Shown here: piece by piece, positions 7,095 through 12,867 of the stretch
How the letters are laid out: every line of letters begins with the position of its first letter
Numbering within the stretch: position 1 is the stretch's first letter
NCBI GenBank assembly: GCA_022573605.1
Contig: JACZTQ010000058.1
Span: 1 to 13,142 of the forward strand
DNA from: Pseudomonadota bacterium
GTDB lineage: Bacteria; Pseudomonadota; Alphaproteobacteria; Rhodobacterales; Rhodobacteraceae
Length of the DNA stretch: 13,142 nt
Direction of reading: 5' to 3'
The notes under the pieces: model-generated
Databases searched by the model: none
Told to the model about the DNA's origin: nothing
Seen by the model: only the letters and a program-made list of their open reading frames with translations
Program-made: the position numbers and the translations under genes

Positions 7095-7247
7095 GACGTG
7101 GCTCCAACCGGTCCGCCACTGCCGTAGCCTGCTGTTTCCGGTTCGCCACGGTTGGGTGGATTACCCTGTGTTGGGCGTAAATTCCGTGCCTTGGCGCCCC
7201 ATCCGCTGATTATTGAAGTGCTGCCACGCAATAATTTGGGGAAGCCA

Positions 7248-7595
7248 ATGGTCGGAAGGGTTGGCTTCAACGATGCCGGCAACGCTAAGCGGCAAGACCT
7301 CCCGGCGGCGGCATCGCAGAGCCCGGATATCGCGGCGAAACCGCCCAGGGTTCAGCGAAACTGGACCCGGATCCTGTTTCAGAGCCTGTGGGTCGATCTC
7401 TGGGCCATCGCGGCCTTCAAGTCGGCGGAGAGTATCGTCCATTCGCTGATCGACGGTGGCAAATCCGTATCGATCGAACCTCTGTTCATCTTGTCCGTCG
7501 CCCTTCTTGGCGGGCTCATCTCGGTGAGAAATTTGTTCCGCCTGCTCCGCGGCCAACCGATCGTGGCCTGGGGCTTCCTGAAGCGATCCCGCTGA
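7248..7595 (+). CDS. Small predicted membrane protein, unknown function
   Basis: From the ATG at 7248, with GGGG 6 bases upstream, the frame encodes 115 residues. The first 45 are polar and Pro/Ala-rich. Two hydrophobic segments then follow, around LWVDLWAIAAFKSAE (about 54-68) and LFILSVALLGGLISV (about 83-97). The tail is basic (LKRSR), which favours a cytoplasmic C-terminus. No family is recognised. The frame continues upstream without a better start. It ends 55 bases before recJ in the same direction and could be co-transcribed with it. The hydrophobic pattern makes it more than a chance frame, but it could still be a non-conserved orphan. Confidence 0.5.
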   Translation: MVGRVGFNDAGNAKRQDLPAAASQSPDIAAKPPRVQRNWTRILFQSLWVDLWAIAAFKSAESIVHSLIDGGKSVSIEPLFILSVALLGGLISVRNLFRLLRGQPIVAWGFLKRSR

Positions 7596-7650
7596 GCCTG
7601 GCGAAATATGCAGGCTTGGCCCCGCCCGCCGGATGCGCCATTGAGGGGGA

Positions 7651-9438
7651 ATGACCGCGCCCGCCTTCCTGAACGTCGAGCGCTCCGCCACCGGCCGGCG
7701 CTGGGTCGGGCCGGGGCCGGAGGTCGAGCGGATGGGGCTGGCCATCGCCCAGGCCCATGAGCTGCCGGAGATCGTCGGCCGGGTGCTGGCGGCGCGCGGC
7801 GTGTTGCCGGAGACGGCGGCGGACTACCTGAACCCGACCCTGCGCGCGCTGATGCCCGACCCCAGCGTGCTGGCCGGCATGGACGCGGCGGCGGAACGGC
7901 TGGCGGCGGCGGTGACCAAGGGCGAGCGGATCGCGGTGTTCGGCGATTACGATGTCGACGGCGGCGCCTCGGTCGCGCTGCTGTGCACCTGGCTCGGCCA
8001 GTTGGGGCGCCGGGCGACCCCCTATATCCCCGACCGGATCGACGAGGGCTACGGCCCCAACGTCCCCGCCATGGAAGCGCTGGCCCGCGACCACGACCTG
8101 ATTCTGTGCGTCGACTGCGGCACCCTGAGCTTCGAGCCGGTGGCGGCGGCGCGGGCGGCGGGCGCCGAGGTGATCATCGCCGACCACCATCTGGCGCAGG
8201 AGCAACTGCCCGACGCCCTGGCGGTGGTGAACCCGAACCGGCAGGACGATGGCTCGGACCTGGGCTATCTCTGCGCCGCCGGGGTGGTGTTCCTGCTGCT
8301 GGTGGCGACCAACCGCGAGCTGCGCCGCCAGGGCTGGTTCGGCGCGCGGGCCGAGCCCGACCTGATGGCGCTGCTCGATCTGGTGGCGCTGGCCACGGTG
8401 GCCGATGTCGCGCCGCTGGTCGGGCTGAACCGGGCGCTGGTGCGCCAGGGGCTGGCGGTGCTGGCGCGGCGCGCCCGGCCCGGCCTGGCGGCGCTGGCCG
8501 ATGTCGCCGGGTTGCGCGCGCCCCCCACCTCGCGCGATCTCGGCTTCGCCCTGGGGCCGCGGATCAATGCCGGCGGGCGGGTCGGCAAGGCCGACCTGGG
8601 CCAGCGGCTGCTGACCACCGCCGACCCGCACGAGGCGGCGGCGCTGGCCGAGCAGTTGAACCGGCTGAACGTCGAGCGCCGGGAGATCGAGGCGGTGGTG
8701 CTGGAGGCGGCGATCGCCCAGGTCGAGGCCGGCGATGTCTCGGCGCCGCTGGTCTGGGCGGCGGGCGAGGGCTGGCACCCGGGCGTGGTCGGCATCGTCG
8801 CCAGCCGGCTCAAGGACCGCTTCAACCGGCCCGCCGTGGTGATCGGGCTGGCCAAGAACGAGGGTGTTGGCGAGGGCAAGGGCTCGGGCCGCTCGGTGCC
8901 CGGCGTCGATCTCGGCTCGGCGGTGGCGGCGCTGGTGCGCCAGGGGCTGCTGCTCAAGGGCGGTGGCCATCTGATGGCGGCCGGGCTGACGGTGGCGACA
9001 GGCAAGCTGGAGGAGGCCATGGCGGCGCTGGGCGAACTGCTGGCGGCGCAGGGGGCGGGGCAGGCGGGGCCGTCCGATCTGCGCCTCGACGGCGCGCTGG
9101 CGCCGGGCGGCGCCACCATCGACCTGGTCGAGCGGCTGGAGGCGGCGGGGCCGTTCGGCCCGGCCAACCCGGCGCCGCGGCTGGCTTTCGGCTCGGTCCG
9201 GGTAACGGGGGTGCGCATGGTCGGCAACGGGCACTGCCAGCTACGGCTGGCCGGCTCCGGCGGGCCGCAACTGGCGGCGATCGCCTTTCGCGCCGCCGAC
9301 AGCGGGCTGGCGGCGCTGTTCGAGGCGGCGGCCGCCTCGCGCACCCCGCTGCACCTCGCCGGACGGCTGGAAATCGACGACTGGGGCGGGCGGCGCAAGC
9401 CCAAACTGAGGGTCGATGACGCCAGCCCGGTGGTCTGA
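7651..9438 (+). CDS. recJ: Single-stranded-DNA-specific exonuclease RecJ
   Basis: The protein (595 aa) is the 5'-3' single-strand exonuclease that acts in recombination, mismatch and base-excision repair. DHH-superfamily motifs appear in order: DYDVDG at 99-104 (motif I), DCGT at 155-158, ADHH at 177-180 with DHH at 178-180, then a linker and the DHHA1 domain with GWHPGVVGIVASRL from 374, SGRS at 412-415 and GGGH at 437-440. A C-terminal OB-like region follows. The length is close to the E. coli enzyme (577 aa). One small deviation is DYDVDGGAS, where many family members have DYDVDGATS. A GAGGGGGA run abuts the ATG. The tRNA-Glu pair begins 50 bases after the stop codon. Confidence 0.97.
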   Translation: MTAPAFLNVERSATGRRWVGPGPEVERMGLAIAQAHELPEIVGRVLAARGVLPETAADYLNPTLRALMPDPSVLAGMDAAAERLAAAVTKGERIAVFGDYDVDGGASVALLCTWLGQLGRRATPYIPDRIDEGYGPNVPAMEALARDHDLILCVDCGTLSFEPVAAARAAGAEVIIADHHLAQEQLPDALAVVNPNRQDDGSDLGYLCAAGVVFLLLVATNRELRRQGWFGARAEPDLMALLDLVALATVADVAPLVGLNRALVRQGLAVLARRARPGLAALADVAGLRAPPTSRDLGFALGPRINAGGRVGKADLGQRLLTTADPHEAAALAEQLNRLNVERREIEAVVLEAAIAQVEAGDVSAPLVWAAGEGWHPGVVGIVASRLKDRFNRPAVVIGLAKNEGVGEGKGSGRSVPGVDLGSAVAALVRQGLLLKGGGHLMAAGLTVATGKLEEAMAALGELLAAQGAGQAGPSDLRLDGALAPGGATIDLVERLEAAGPFGPANPAPRLAFGSVRVTGVRMVGNGHCQLRLAGSGGPQLAAIAFRAADSGLAALFEAAAASRTPLHLAGRLEIDDWGGRRKPKLRVDDASPVV

Positions 9439-9447
9439 AGAAGCGTC

Positions 9448-9476
9448 TTGCAACAGGGGGGATGAGCCGCTATCTA
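9448..9476 (+). promoter_or_regulatory. Sigma70-type promoter for the tRNA-Glu pair
   Basis: TTGCAA (9448-9453) and TATCTA (9471-9476) are separated by exactly 17 bases. Transcription would start a few bases before the first tRNA at 9489. The segment between the -10 and the tRNA is C-rich, like stringently controlled stable-RNA promoters, although that control is inference. Confidence 0.6.
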
Positions 9477-9488
9477 CACCGCCACCGC

Positions 9489-9564
9489 GCGCCCTTCGTC
9501 TAGCGGTCCAGGACATCGCCCTCTCACGGCGAAAACACGGGTTCGAGTCCCGTAGGGCGTGCCA
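9489..9564 (+). tRNA. tRNA-Glu (anticodon CTC)
   Basis: The gene is 76 bases with encoded CCA. Acceptor strands GCGCCCT and AGGGCGT pair, with one G-U at the end. The D-arm is GTCT...GGAC, the anticodon stem TCGCC/GGCGA holds the loop CTCTCAC (anticodon 9523-9525), and the T-arm is ACGGG-TTCGAGT-CCCGT. The discriminator base is G. It shares one promoter with the next tRNA, 15 bases downstream. Confidence 0.95.
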
Positions 9565-9579
9565 GAAATCCGGATTCGC

Positions 9580-9655
9580 GCACCCTTCGTCTAGTGGTCC
9601 AGGACGCCGGCCTTTCACGCCGGAAACACGGGTTCGAGTCCCGTAGGGTGTACCA
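9580..9655 (+). tRNA. tRNA-Glu (anticodon TTC), first copy
   Basis: The gene is 76 bases with encoded CCA. The acceptor is GCACCCT/AGGGTGT, the anticodon stem CCGGC/GCCGG holds CTTTCAC (anticodon 9614-9616), and the T-loop is TTCGAGT. The discriminator base is A, unlike the neighbouring CTC gene. All conserved tRNA-Glu positions look intact. Confidence 0.95.
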
Positions 9656-9692
9656 AACAAATCGACGGTTCAGACGCACGCACGCCGCGCCG

Positions 9693-9734
9693 GTCCAGAA
9701 ACCGTCCAGTATATCGGCTCGGACAGGTCTGGAT
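9693..9734. other. Four-box array after tRNA-Glu, copy A
   Basis: GTCCA boxes start at 9693 and 9704 (11-base pitch). Inverted-type boxes CGGAC and TGGAT start at 9720 and 9730 (10-base pitch). An array with identical internal spacing lies at the same distance after the third tRNA (10637-10678); about 27 of 42 positions match without gaps, mostly in the boxes. Pairs of short boxes one helical turn apart beside a tRNA 3' end resemble arm-type binding sites of a tyrosine integrase. That role is inferred, since no integrase is in the window. Confidence 0.45.
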
Positions 9735-9928
9735 CAGAGCGATTTGGAAGCGGTAATCCGCCTGATCATCCGGACCCCGGCCGGCAGGCTCGCGAAGCAG
9801 AACAGGGCGGCGGCCAACAGCAGCACGACCATCATCGGAACGCTGTCGGTGACCGTGGCCCCCGCCGCGCAGAAGCCGGCGACGAACGGCGCAAGGTAGC
9901 GATGCAGAAATGCGGCTCGAACGCCCAT
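9734..9928 (-). CDS. Small two-helix membrane protein, unknown
   Basis: From the ATG at 9928 the product has 64 residues. GAGGG lies 6 bases upstream, which decides this start over an in-frame GTG four codons earlier. Hydrophobic segments are LAPFVAGFCAAGATV (about 11-25) and VPMMVVLLLAAALFCFASLP (about 29-48). The tail is basic (RMIRRITASKSL). The segment between the helices is short, so a hairpin in the inner membrane with both ends cytoplasmic is likely. No family is recognised. It reads against the tRNAs, and its stop codon abuts the four-box array. Composition is near the chromosome average. Confidence 0.55.
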   Translation of the reverse strand: MGVRAAFLHRYLAPFVAGFCAAGATVTDSVPMMVVLLLAAALFCFASLPAGVRMIRRITASKSL

Positions 9929-9939
9929 GTTTTCCCTCA

Positions 9940-10147
9940 CTCACGAAGACAACCACGCCATCGGCCCATCGCATCGGGCCACGCCTGGATAACACGAGGG
10001 GGAGGGCTTTCTTTCATCGCGACAGCACGAAGATGAAGCGGAAATTACCCCAACGCCAGCCGGTTCACCCCGGGGTTGTTTCCAGCCCGGATATTCACCT
10101 CGCCCAAGACGAGGCCGGCAGTTCAGGCAATCGGAGTCGCTCAAACA
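9940..10147. other. Gap without recognised genes
   Basis: The stretch between the two small membrane-protein genes shows no supported gene. It should hold the promoter of the leftward small gene, but I see no strong -35/-10 pair for it. A hairpin-like ACCCCGGGGT palindrome is at 10067-10076. Confidence 0.4.
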
Positions 10148-10176
10148 TTGTTTCTGATCGGGTATGAGAGTATAAA
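10148..10176 (+). promoter_or_regulatory. Candidate promoter of the 58-aa protein gene
   Basis: TTGTTT (10148-10153) and TATAAA (10171-10176) are 17 bases apart. The surrounding DNA is AT-rich relative to the region. The predicted transcript would have a leader of about 95 bases before the GTG start at 10279. Confidence 0.4.
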
Positions 10177-10278
10177 GGGGTCGAAATCGCCTCTTGTGGG
10201 TTAAAACCAAAAAGATACCGGTAGTTCCGCCGTGCGCAATTGCCGAGAGACTCCGTGCCAATTAGAGGATTTTCAGTC

Positions 10279-10455
10279 GTGGAGACGCAGCACCCCGATA
10301 CTCTCTGGGTACAGTCCTTGTTCGATGTGTCCCAGCCCTATCTGTATACGGTGGTGCTGCCGCCGCTGGTGCTGTTCGCGCTGGGTTTCCGCCGCCTGGC
10401 GATGGTGTTCCTTATCGGGGCCGCAGCCTTTTTCACCATCCTCGGCGCGGCTTAG
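10279..10455 (+). CDS. Small two-helix membrane protein (58 aa)
   Basis: The GTG at 10279 is preceded by AGAGGA at 9-base spacing, so I take it as the start; the frame stays open upstream to a TTG at 10240 without a comparable site. The product begins with an acidic segment ending in PDTLWVQSLFDVS. Two hydrophobic segments follow, YLYTVVLPPLVLFALGF and LAMVFLIGAAAFFTILGAA, joined by the short basic turn RR. It ends inside or just after the second helix. No family is recognised. It lies between the two tRNA-Glu loci and 25 bases before a tRNA 3'-end remnant, so it may be a passenger of an integrated element. Confidence 0.55.
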   Translation: METQHPDTLWVQSLFDVSQPYLYTVVLPPLVLFALGFRRLAMVFLIGAAAFFTILGAA

Positions 10456-10480
10456 GGAGAGGTCCGCCGAGGTGGAGCGA

Positions 10481-10508
10481 CTCGGTTCGCGTCCGGCGCG
10501 GTGTACCA
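10481..10508 (+). pseudogene. tRNA 3'-end remnant (tRNA-Glu-like)
   Basis: CTCGG-TTCGCGT-CCGGC forms a damaged T-arm (first pair broken), followed by GCGGTGT, A and CCA, the layout of a tRNA acceptor end. Against the 3' end of the first TTC tRNA-Glu, the last 25 bases match at 20 positions, including GGTGTACCA; the identity runs two bases past the CCA. No 5' half is visible upstream. It ends 16 bases before the third tRNA, much like the 15-base gap between the first two. It may be a displaced attachment-site half or a decayed tandem tRNA copy. Confidence 0.5.
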
Positions 10509-10524
10509 AAAGCTCCGCAACCGC

Positions 10525-10600
10525 GCGCCCATCGTCTAGCGGTCCATGACGCCGCCCTTTCACGGCGGAAACACGGGCTCGAGTCCCGTTGGGCGTACCA
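10525..10600 (+). tRNA. tRNA-Glu (anticodon TTC), second copy, atypical
   Basis: The gene is 76 bases with encoded CCA. The acceptor is GCGCCCA/TGGGCGT; the last pair has switched to A-T from the T-A of the other two genes, a compensated change that argues for selection. The anticodon loop CTTTCAC (anticodon 10559-10561) is intact. Two bases are unusual. Base 22 is T (GTCT...TGAC) where both other genes have G, which loses the U13-G22 contact important for glutamyl-tRNA synthetase. The T-loop begins with C instead of T54. It may be a less active copy or specialised as an integration site. No strong promoter is visible directly upstream. Confidence 0.92.
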
Positions 10601-10636
10601 TAAAATCAATGACTTAGCGAATCACTGGCAGCGCCT

Positions 10637-10678
10637 GTCCAACTTTTGTCCAATATACGGGGTTGGATTGGCGTGGAT
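10637..10678. other. Four-box array after tRNA-Glu, copy B
   Basis: GTCCA boxes start at 10637 and 10648 (11-base pitch), and TGGAT boxes start at 10664 and 10674 (10-base pitch). The first box begins 37 bases after the tRNA CCA end, against 38 bases in copy A, and all three internal spacings are identical to copy A. The two box pairs are inverted to each other, giving an overall dyad. The array sits between the third tRNA and the island-like genes. Confidence 0.45.
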
Positions 10679-10692
10679 TCATGCGGCGATTT

Positions 10693-10929
10693 TCACCTAA
10701 GCCGCACCCCTGGTCGCTCGCTATCCGTGAACTCGACGCCGCCGGATTCCAGCGCGGCACGGATAGCGTCAACAGTCGCCTGCCGCCCCCCTAAACCACC
10801 TTGACGGGCTTCGAGTCGCTTGATCGTCGGTTCCGAGATTCCAGAGGCCCCGGCAAGGTCTTTCTGCGACCAGCCGAGTAGCGCCCTCGCCGCCTTCACC
10901 TGCCGAATTGATACTTTTGGTATTGACAT
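10693..10929 (-). CDS. Small XRE-type helix-turn-helix regulator
   Basis: From the ATG at 10929, with AGGGG upstream, the protein has 78 residues. Nearly all of it is a Cro/CI-type DNA-binding domain: VRQ-like helix 1 (VSIRQVKAARALLGWS), then the turn SQKDLAGASGISEPTIKRLEA that forms helices 2-3 (about 19-40), then a helix DAIRAALESGGVEF and the tail GVRLR. Small regulators with ARALLGWSQ near the start and GVEF...GVRLR at the end are a common solitary family in alphaproteobacterial accessory DNA. It is divergent from the Tat-protein gene, and the operators between and within it suggest it represses both directions. It is the first gene after the third tRNA-Glu. Confidence 0.85.
   Translation of the reverse strand: MSIPKVSIRQVKAARALLGWSQKDLAGASGISEPTIKRLEARQGGLGGRQATVDAIRAALESGGVEFTDSERPGVRLR
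10910..10924. promoter_or_regulatory. Imperfect operator at the regulator start
   Basis: GATACT-TTT-GGTATT has the same 6-3-6 layout as the perfect dyad at 10948-10962, with two mismatches. It covers codons 2-7 of the regulator. Both sites share an ATTGATACT half, read in opposite directions. The segment TTGACA at 10923-10928 beside it could be the -35 element of the rightward promoter, with the perfect dyad overlying its -10. Confidence 0.45.
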
Positions 10930-10947
10930 AGGCCACCCCTTTCGCGT

Positions 10948-10962
10948 GATACTCTTAGTATC
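10948..10962. promoter_or_regulatory. Perfect operator between divergent genes
   Basis: GATACT-CTT-AGTATC is a perfect 6-3-6 inverted repeat in the 58-base gap between the regulator and the Tat-protein gene. Its centre is 38 bases (about 3.6 helical turns) from that of the related site at 10910-10924. It is the most likely binding site of the XRE regulator. Confidence 0.6.
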
Positions 10963-10987
10963 AATAACCGAATGGAGGAGCAACACC

Positions 10988-11524
10988 ATGACCACAACCC
11001 GCCGCAGAATCCTTGCCGGAGCCGCCGCTGTGCCGCTCCTGCCCGCCGCCGCCTTGGCCGCCCCGGTCACGCTGCCGGTGGCGAGCTATGCCGCCCCGGC
11101 CAATGCCACCGATGCGGCATGGGCAGCCTATGAGGTGGCGCTGGCCGCCCAACAGGGCAATGAACAGGCATATCGCGCATTCGAGGCGGCGCTTCCGGTC
11201 GATCCGAGGCCGCGCTTCGAAGATTTCGAGGTCAGGGGCGAATGGAACGCGGCTGGTGAGCAATGGGGGCAAGAGCGCGCGAAGTATCCGAAAAACCCGT
11301 TCGACTTGGACGACGATCAGCTGGATGCGCTCTGCGATCCGCTGCACGCTGCGGAGGATGCGATCCGCACCACCCCGGCGGCGACGTTCACCGATATCGA
11401 GCGCAAATTGGCGGTCATCTCAAACAGTGAAGGTGCCCACATTTTCGAGGCGGAGTCGGTGGACGGCATTCTTGCCGACGTGCGCAGGCTCAACGGCACG
11501 CACATCGCGGGGGTGGCGTCATGA
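10988..11524 (+). CDS. Tat-exported protein of unknown function
   Basis: The product has 178 residues. The N-terminus TRRRILAG matches a twin-arginine signal (Arg5-Arg6-Arg7, then Ile-Leu). An alanine-rich hydrophobic core follows, with a likely cleavage after Ala-Leu-Ala24. The mature part is soluble, acidic and helical, with segments such as AAWAAYEVALAAQQGNEQAY and FDLDDDQLDALCDPLHAAED. No catalytic motif is recognised. GGAGGAG lies 8 bases before the ATG. The reading frame also opens upstream, but the export signal fixes this start. It is controlled by the operator region shared with the divergent regulator and overlaps the next gene. Small Tat-signal proteins of this kind recur in alphaproteobacterial prophage-like regions; a role in the periplasm is inferred only from the signal. 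Confidence 0.75.
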   Translation: MTTTRRRILAGAAAVPLLPAAALAAPVTLPVASYAAPANATDAAWAAYEVALAAQQGNEQAYRAFEAALPVDPRPRFEDFEVRGEWNAAGEQWGQERAKYPKNPFDLDDDQLDALCDPLHAAEDAIRTTPAATFTDIERKLAVISNSEGAHIFEAESVDGILADVRRLNGTHIAGVAS

Positions 11525-11961
11525 CCAGCGAACCGATCACCCTACCCGACGATCCGCGCGGTTGCTGCAAGGCGATCAGCGCGGCGCTGGAACCGCTTGA
11601 CGATTGGCCCATCGGAGCGTTGCCCGAGGATTTTCCGGGTCTGGTCCGGGCGCTTTGCGAGGGCGACTATCTCGGAGATGCCAGTGGCGGTCTTAATGCG
11701 TTCGCCGACCAGGCGCGGGATTCCGGGCGGGCTTACCGGGCCGCGTTCCGGCGGATTGCGGAGTTGGCTGGGCACGGTGCCCGCGATCACCGTCAAAGGG
11801 AAGTTGACAAGCGCACGGCCGAGGGCAAGCCCGCCTATGGTGGCCCGACGTGGGGCGAGGTGAAGGCCGCGCAGAGGGCACTGGCGAGCGTCGGCAAGGC
11901 GGTGAGCGACAAGGAAGCTGTTGAGCTTTTGGGAGATGAAGGGGAGGCTGACGCGGCGTAG
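11521..11961 (+). CDS. Hypothetical 146-aa protein, cotranscribed
   Basis: The start codon overlaps the stop of the Tat-protein gene as ATGA, so the two are translationally coupled. The product is soluble and acidic at both ends, without a signal or membrane segment. Segments such as LPEDFPGLVRALCEGDYLG and AYRAAFRRIAELAGHGARDHRQ suggest a helical fold, and a Cys pair occurs at GCCK near residue 15. No family is recognised. A hairpin terminator follows within 60 bases, so the unit has only these two genes. Base composition is slightly below the core chromosome. It is a real gene by coupling and codon use, with function unknown. Confidence 0.72.
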   Translation: MTSEPITLPDDPRGCCKAISAALEPLDDWPIGALPEDFPGLVRALCEGDYLGDASGGLNAFADQARDSGRAYRAAFRRIAELAGHGARDHRQREVDKRTAEGKPAYGGPTWGEVKAAQRALASVGKAVSDKEAVELLGDEGEADAA

Positions 11962-11965
11962 CTGC

Positions 11966-11980
11966 TGGGCAATTTGCCCA
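11966..11980. repeat. Perfect 7-bp dyad after the two-gene unit
   Basis: TGGGCAA-T-TTGCCCA is a perfect inverted repeat 4 bases after the stop codon at 11961. The one-base centre is too tight for an RNA hairpin to close fully, so it is either a smaller hairpin or a protein-binding dyad. Confidence 0.4.
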
Positions 11981-11991
11981 CCATGCAATGA

Positions 11992-12017
11992 GCCCTCGCT
12001 GAAAGGCGGGGGCTTTT
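11992..12017 (+). terminator. Rho-independent terminator
   Basis: GCCCTCGC and GCGGGGGC form an 8-bp stem (one T-G pair) around TGAAAG, followed by TTTT at 12014-12017; an outer A-T pair extends it. It ends the rightward two-gene unit. On the opposite strand there is no T-run after the stem, so it does not serve the leftward gene. Confidence 0.75.
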
Positions 12018-12040
12018 CCATTGCTACTTGCGGTCGCTGT

Positions 12041-12598
12041 TTAATTAAATTCTGCGGCTTTCCATTCGGCCTCTATCCTGTCTATCTCATGCAGGAACTG
12101 GCCAACCAAGGGCGGATATGTTGGGTTATCCCAAGCTCCTAGAACATGATTTTGGGAACGAAAAAACTTTCGTGTTTCATCTGTCAGATGCTTTTCAATT
12201 TTCATAAATGGAATCTGACGTATAGCGTATTCGCGAAAACCTTCTTTTTCTACATTGTGCTCCATATATTCAGCGACCATTTTTCTACAATCTTCAATTA
12301 ACGAAACATTATCGGCGCGATGTTCTTCAAAATGCGCATTGATAGGCAGATCGGATCGCCAAAGCTTCGGCCATTTTCTCAAGACGAAAACCGTGAGAGA
12401 CGATCCGACTAACATGGCACCAATTGCCGTGACCCATTTATCGACACGGGGGTCGGTTAGCAGTGCCGAAAGCTGATCAATTCCAATGTACTTTGCCCAA
12501 CCAGCACTGTTTGAGATGGCGTCTTCCGGCGATATAGAGGCAAGCGCCATTGCTGCGCTTCCGATAATCCCGAGAGCAACGACAAACTTGTTCTGCAT
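12041..12598 (-). CDS. AT-rich gene for a two-helix membrane protein
   Basis: From the ATG at 12598 the protein has 185 residues; another ATG four codons earlier is possible and neither has a strong Shine-Dalgarno. Hydrophobic segments are at about 5-22 (FVVALGIIGSAAMALASI) and 55-73 (WVTAIGAMLVGSSLTVFVL). The remaining 110 residues are a charged, helical cytoplasmic domain with EEHRADNVSLIEDCRKMVAEYM and EKEGFREYAIRQIPFMKIEKHL, ending WKAAEFN. The gene is strongly AT-rich (bases 12241-12300 have 19 G/C of 60), far from its neighbours, which marks recent acquisition. No family is recognised. The two-helix anchor with a soluble tail recalls small membrane proteins of phage-related islands, but that is only analogy. 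Confidence 0.68.
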   Translation of the reverse strand: MQNKFVVALGIIGSAAMALASISPEDAISNSAGWAKYIGIDQLSALLTDPRVDKWVTAIGAMLVGSSLTVFVLRKWPKLWRSDLPINAHFEEHRADNVSLIEDCRKMVAEYMEHNVEKEGFREYAIRQIPFMKIEKHLTDETRKFFRSQNHVLGAWDNPTYPPLVGQFLHEIDRIEAEWKAAEFN

Positions 12599-12867
12599 AG
12601 TATGCCCCATGCCCCGCTTAAGTGCCTCTGTGGAGTCCTCATTTCAGACCCCGCGCGCGGTGTGCGGCTGCAATGCGAGAACTAGCGCACCTGTGCGGGC
12701 AGCAGGGGGTGGCGCGGGGGTGGCTATCCTTGCTGTGGGCTGAAACCAAGCGCCTAGCAATCAGAGATCGCGCTCGGCGCCCCTCCCCTCGGCATTGCGC
12801 GGGCTATCTGAGCGATATGGGGCGCTGGCGTCCCATTTGGACAACGACGAAAGGTGACGTCCGCTCT
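12599..12867. other. Gap with no supported gene
   Basis: These 269 bases separate two leftward genes and should hold the promoter of the AT-rich one. A plus-strand frame from 12673 (MRELAHLCGQQGVARG...) stays open to 12903 but has no ribosome binding site and overlaps the end of the 58-aa gene, so I do not call it. Confidence 0.4.

Noticed and set aside
7516..9234. Minus-strand open frame opposite recJ
   Set aside because: It is antisense to a complete recJ with all DHH motifs, and its product is a His/Arg/Gln-rich shadow.
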